From an uncultured Bacteroidales bacterium (GTDB lineage: Bacteria; Bacteroidota; Bacteroidia; Bacteroidales; F082): DNA of 64,000 nucleotides. Position numbers and translations under genes: made by a program. A model generated the notes under the pieces. The model was not told where the DNA came from. It ran no database searches and saw only the letters and a program-made list of their open reading frames with translations. The DNA lies in assembly GCA_937926515.1 (NCBI GenBank), contig CALAZZ010000096.1:25809-89808 (forward strand), in the 5' to 3' direction. Position 1 is the first letter of the stretch. Each line of letters starts with the position of its first letter. Below are positions 63,437 through 64,000 of this stretch, in pieces.

Positions 63437-64000
63437 TTATAATGGATGACTGAGATCAAAATCTGCCTGAAACCTCATTACCCCATCAAGGCTCAGGATA
63501 TAACTAAACTTGCTCATATCGTCCGAAAGCATCACCACCCATTCATTATTACAAGCATAATCAATCAGTTGGCAGGTATAATCATCGGCGGGAAAATACT
63601 GTACCAATGCATTGCCTGCATTTGTCGCGTATCCACCATATAAGGTCACTTCCTCCGGTGTGCCGTCATCGTGCCTGTGGTCATGTCTGAATCGCAATTG
63701 TCCTTCTTCAGCCATAAACATCCAGGTACGTGAATGGTCATCATCCACCGCCAGGCTGATATGAATATTTTCATCAGTACATAAAATGACTTCCATGATC
63801 AGTGCTTTCCCCTGCCAGTTATCGCGACCCTCCGCTGTATAGGTTTCCTCTCCCTTAAATTTATTCCCGCATAGTGAAGCCAGGTTATCAAAAAAGGCTT
63901 GGTGTGCTTCAATCAAAAAAACATCAGTGGATTCCTCTACGGTCTGATTCTCTGGTTGTGACCTTTCAGCACAAGAGACGAATAACAATGTGATTGCGAA
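63437..64000 (-). CDS. lipoprotein, unknown function, 5' end cut by window
   Basis: The frame stays open to the window edge. It reads a hydrophobic stretch (FAITLLFVSCAE), which is the end of a signal peptide with lipobox, so the true start lies beyond 64000. The mature part is about 175 residues, acidic, with Cys pairs (SLCGNK, ILCTDE, TCQLIDYACNN) and an HDHRHDD His/Asp stretch. It is not recognised. The 63261-63436 gap holds nothing clear. Confidence 0.65.
   Translation of the reverse strand, partial: FAITLLFVSCAERSQPENQTVEESTDVFLIEAHQAFFDNLASLCGNKFKGEETYTAEGRDNWQGKALIMEVILCTDENIHISLAVDDDHSRTWMFMAEEGQLRFRHDHRHDDGTPEEVTLYGGYATNAGNALVQYFPADDYTCQLIDYACNNEWVVMLSDDMSKFSYILSLDGVMRFQADFDLSHPL

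Overview
The window is a chromosomal segment of an anaerobic (or facultatively anaerobic) Bacteroidota bacterium, probably of the class Bacteroidia. Four observations support this. Many genes are preceded by the Bacteroidetes-type -7 box TAnnTTTG, several with a TTTG-like -33 box 19-21 nt upstream, and most starts lack a Shine-Dalgarno sequence. Three proteins look like type IX secretion (T9SS) cargo. There is a SusB-like GH97 enzyme and a DPE2-like 4-alpha-glucanotransferase with two CBM20 domains. Central carbon metabolism is ferredoxin-linked: one-piece pyruvate:ferredoxin oxidoreductase, KorAB and a small 2x[4Fe-4S] ferredoxin.

Layout. 1-6.2 kb: pterin genes (queD-like, folE), a Bax-inhibitor-1 membrane protein, fabD, an M20 amidohydrolase, a LOG-family protein, then a P-loop kinase overlapping dCMP deaminase. 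6.4-10.1 kb: malQ and a T9SS-sorted protein. 10.1-12.0 kb: a small AT-rich accessory stretch with three orphan genes (a glycine-zipper protein, a predicted small beta-barrel and a two-TM protein). 12.0-19.1 kb: a ModE-like regulator overlapping a molybdate/tungstate-binding lipoprotein, an ALDH7-type dehydrogenase, an S37 peptidase, a sodium:solute symporter and a DMT transporter. 19.1-19.4 kb: tRNA-Leu(UAA) and tRNA-Gly(GCC), each with its own terminator. 19.5-26.6 kb: mutS, a TrmH-family methyltransferase, a large OmpA/TPR outer-membrane protein with tandem promoters, a deoxynucleoside kinase and folK. 27-34.5 kb: sppA, an e(P4)-type phosphatase, the pyruvate oxidoreductase and a divergent DHOD-like protein. 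34.7-46.9 kb: GH97, M48 protease, queA, pssA, lptB, a CMD-family protein, kdsD, recQ, lipoproteins, a secreted thioredoxin and deoC. 47.1-49.0 kb: an arsR-arsC-acr3 operon with a palindromic operator candidate. 49.0-57.0 kb: a cytidylate-kinase-like protein, a zinc-ribbon protein with a very strong Shine-Dalgarno, waaA, dsbD, tilS and mscS. 57.1-60.6 kb: korAB and a divergent ferredoxin gene. 60.7-64 kb: a T9SS-sorted protein overlapping an unknown secreted protein, a methyltransferase and a lipoprotein cut by the window edge.

Genes that work together include kdsD/waaA/lptB (Kdo and LPS biogenesis), queD/folE/folK/queA (pterin, folate and queuosine steps), dCMP deaminase with two P-loop kinases (deoxynucleotide supply), PFOR/KorAB/ferredoxin (2-oxoacid metabolism through ferredoxin) and malQ/GH97 (alpha-glucans). 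I see no CRISPR array, no insertion sequence and no rRNA. The least explained parts are the 10.3-11.7 kb cluster, the strong-SD zinc-ribbon gene, the 60.8-62.4 kb secreted pair and a set of TGTACA palindromes upstream of sppA.
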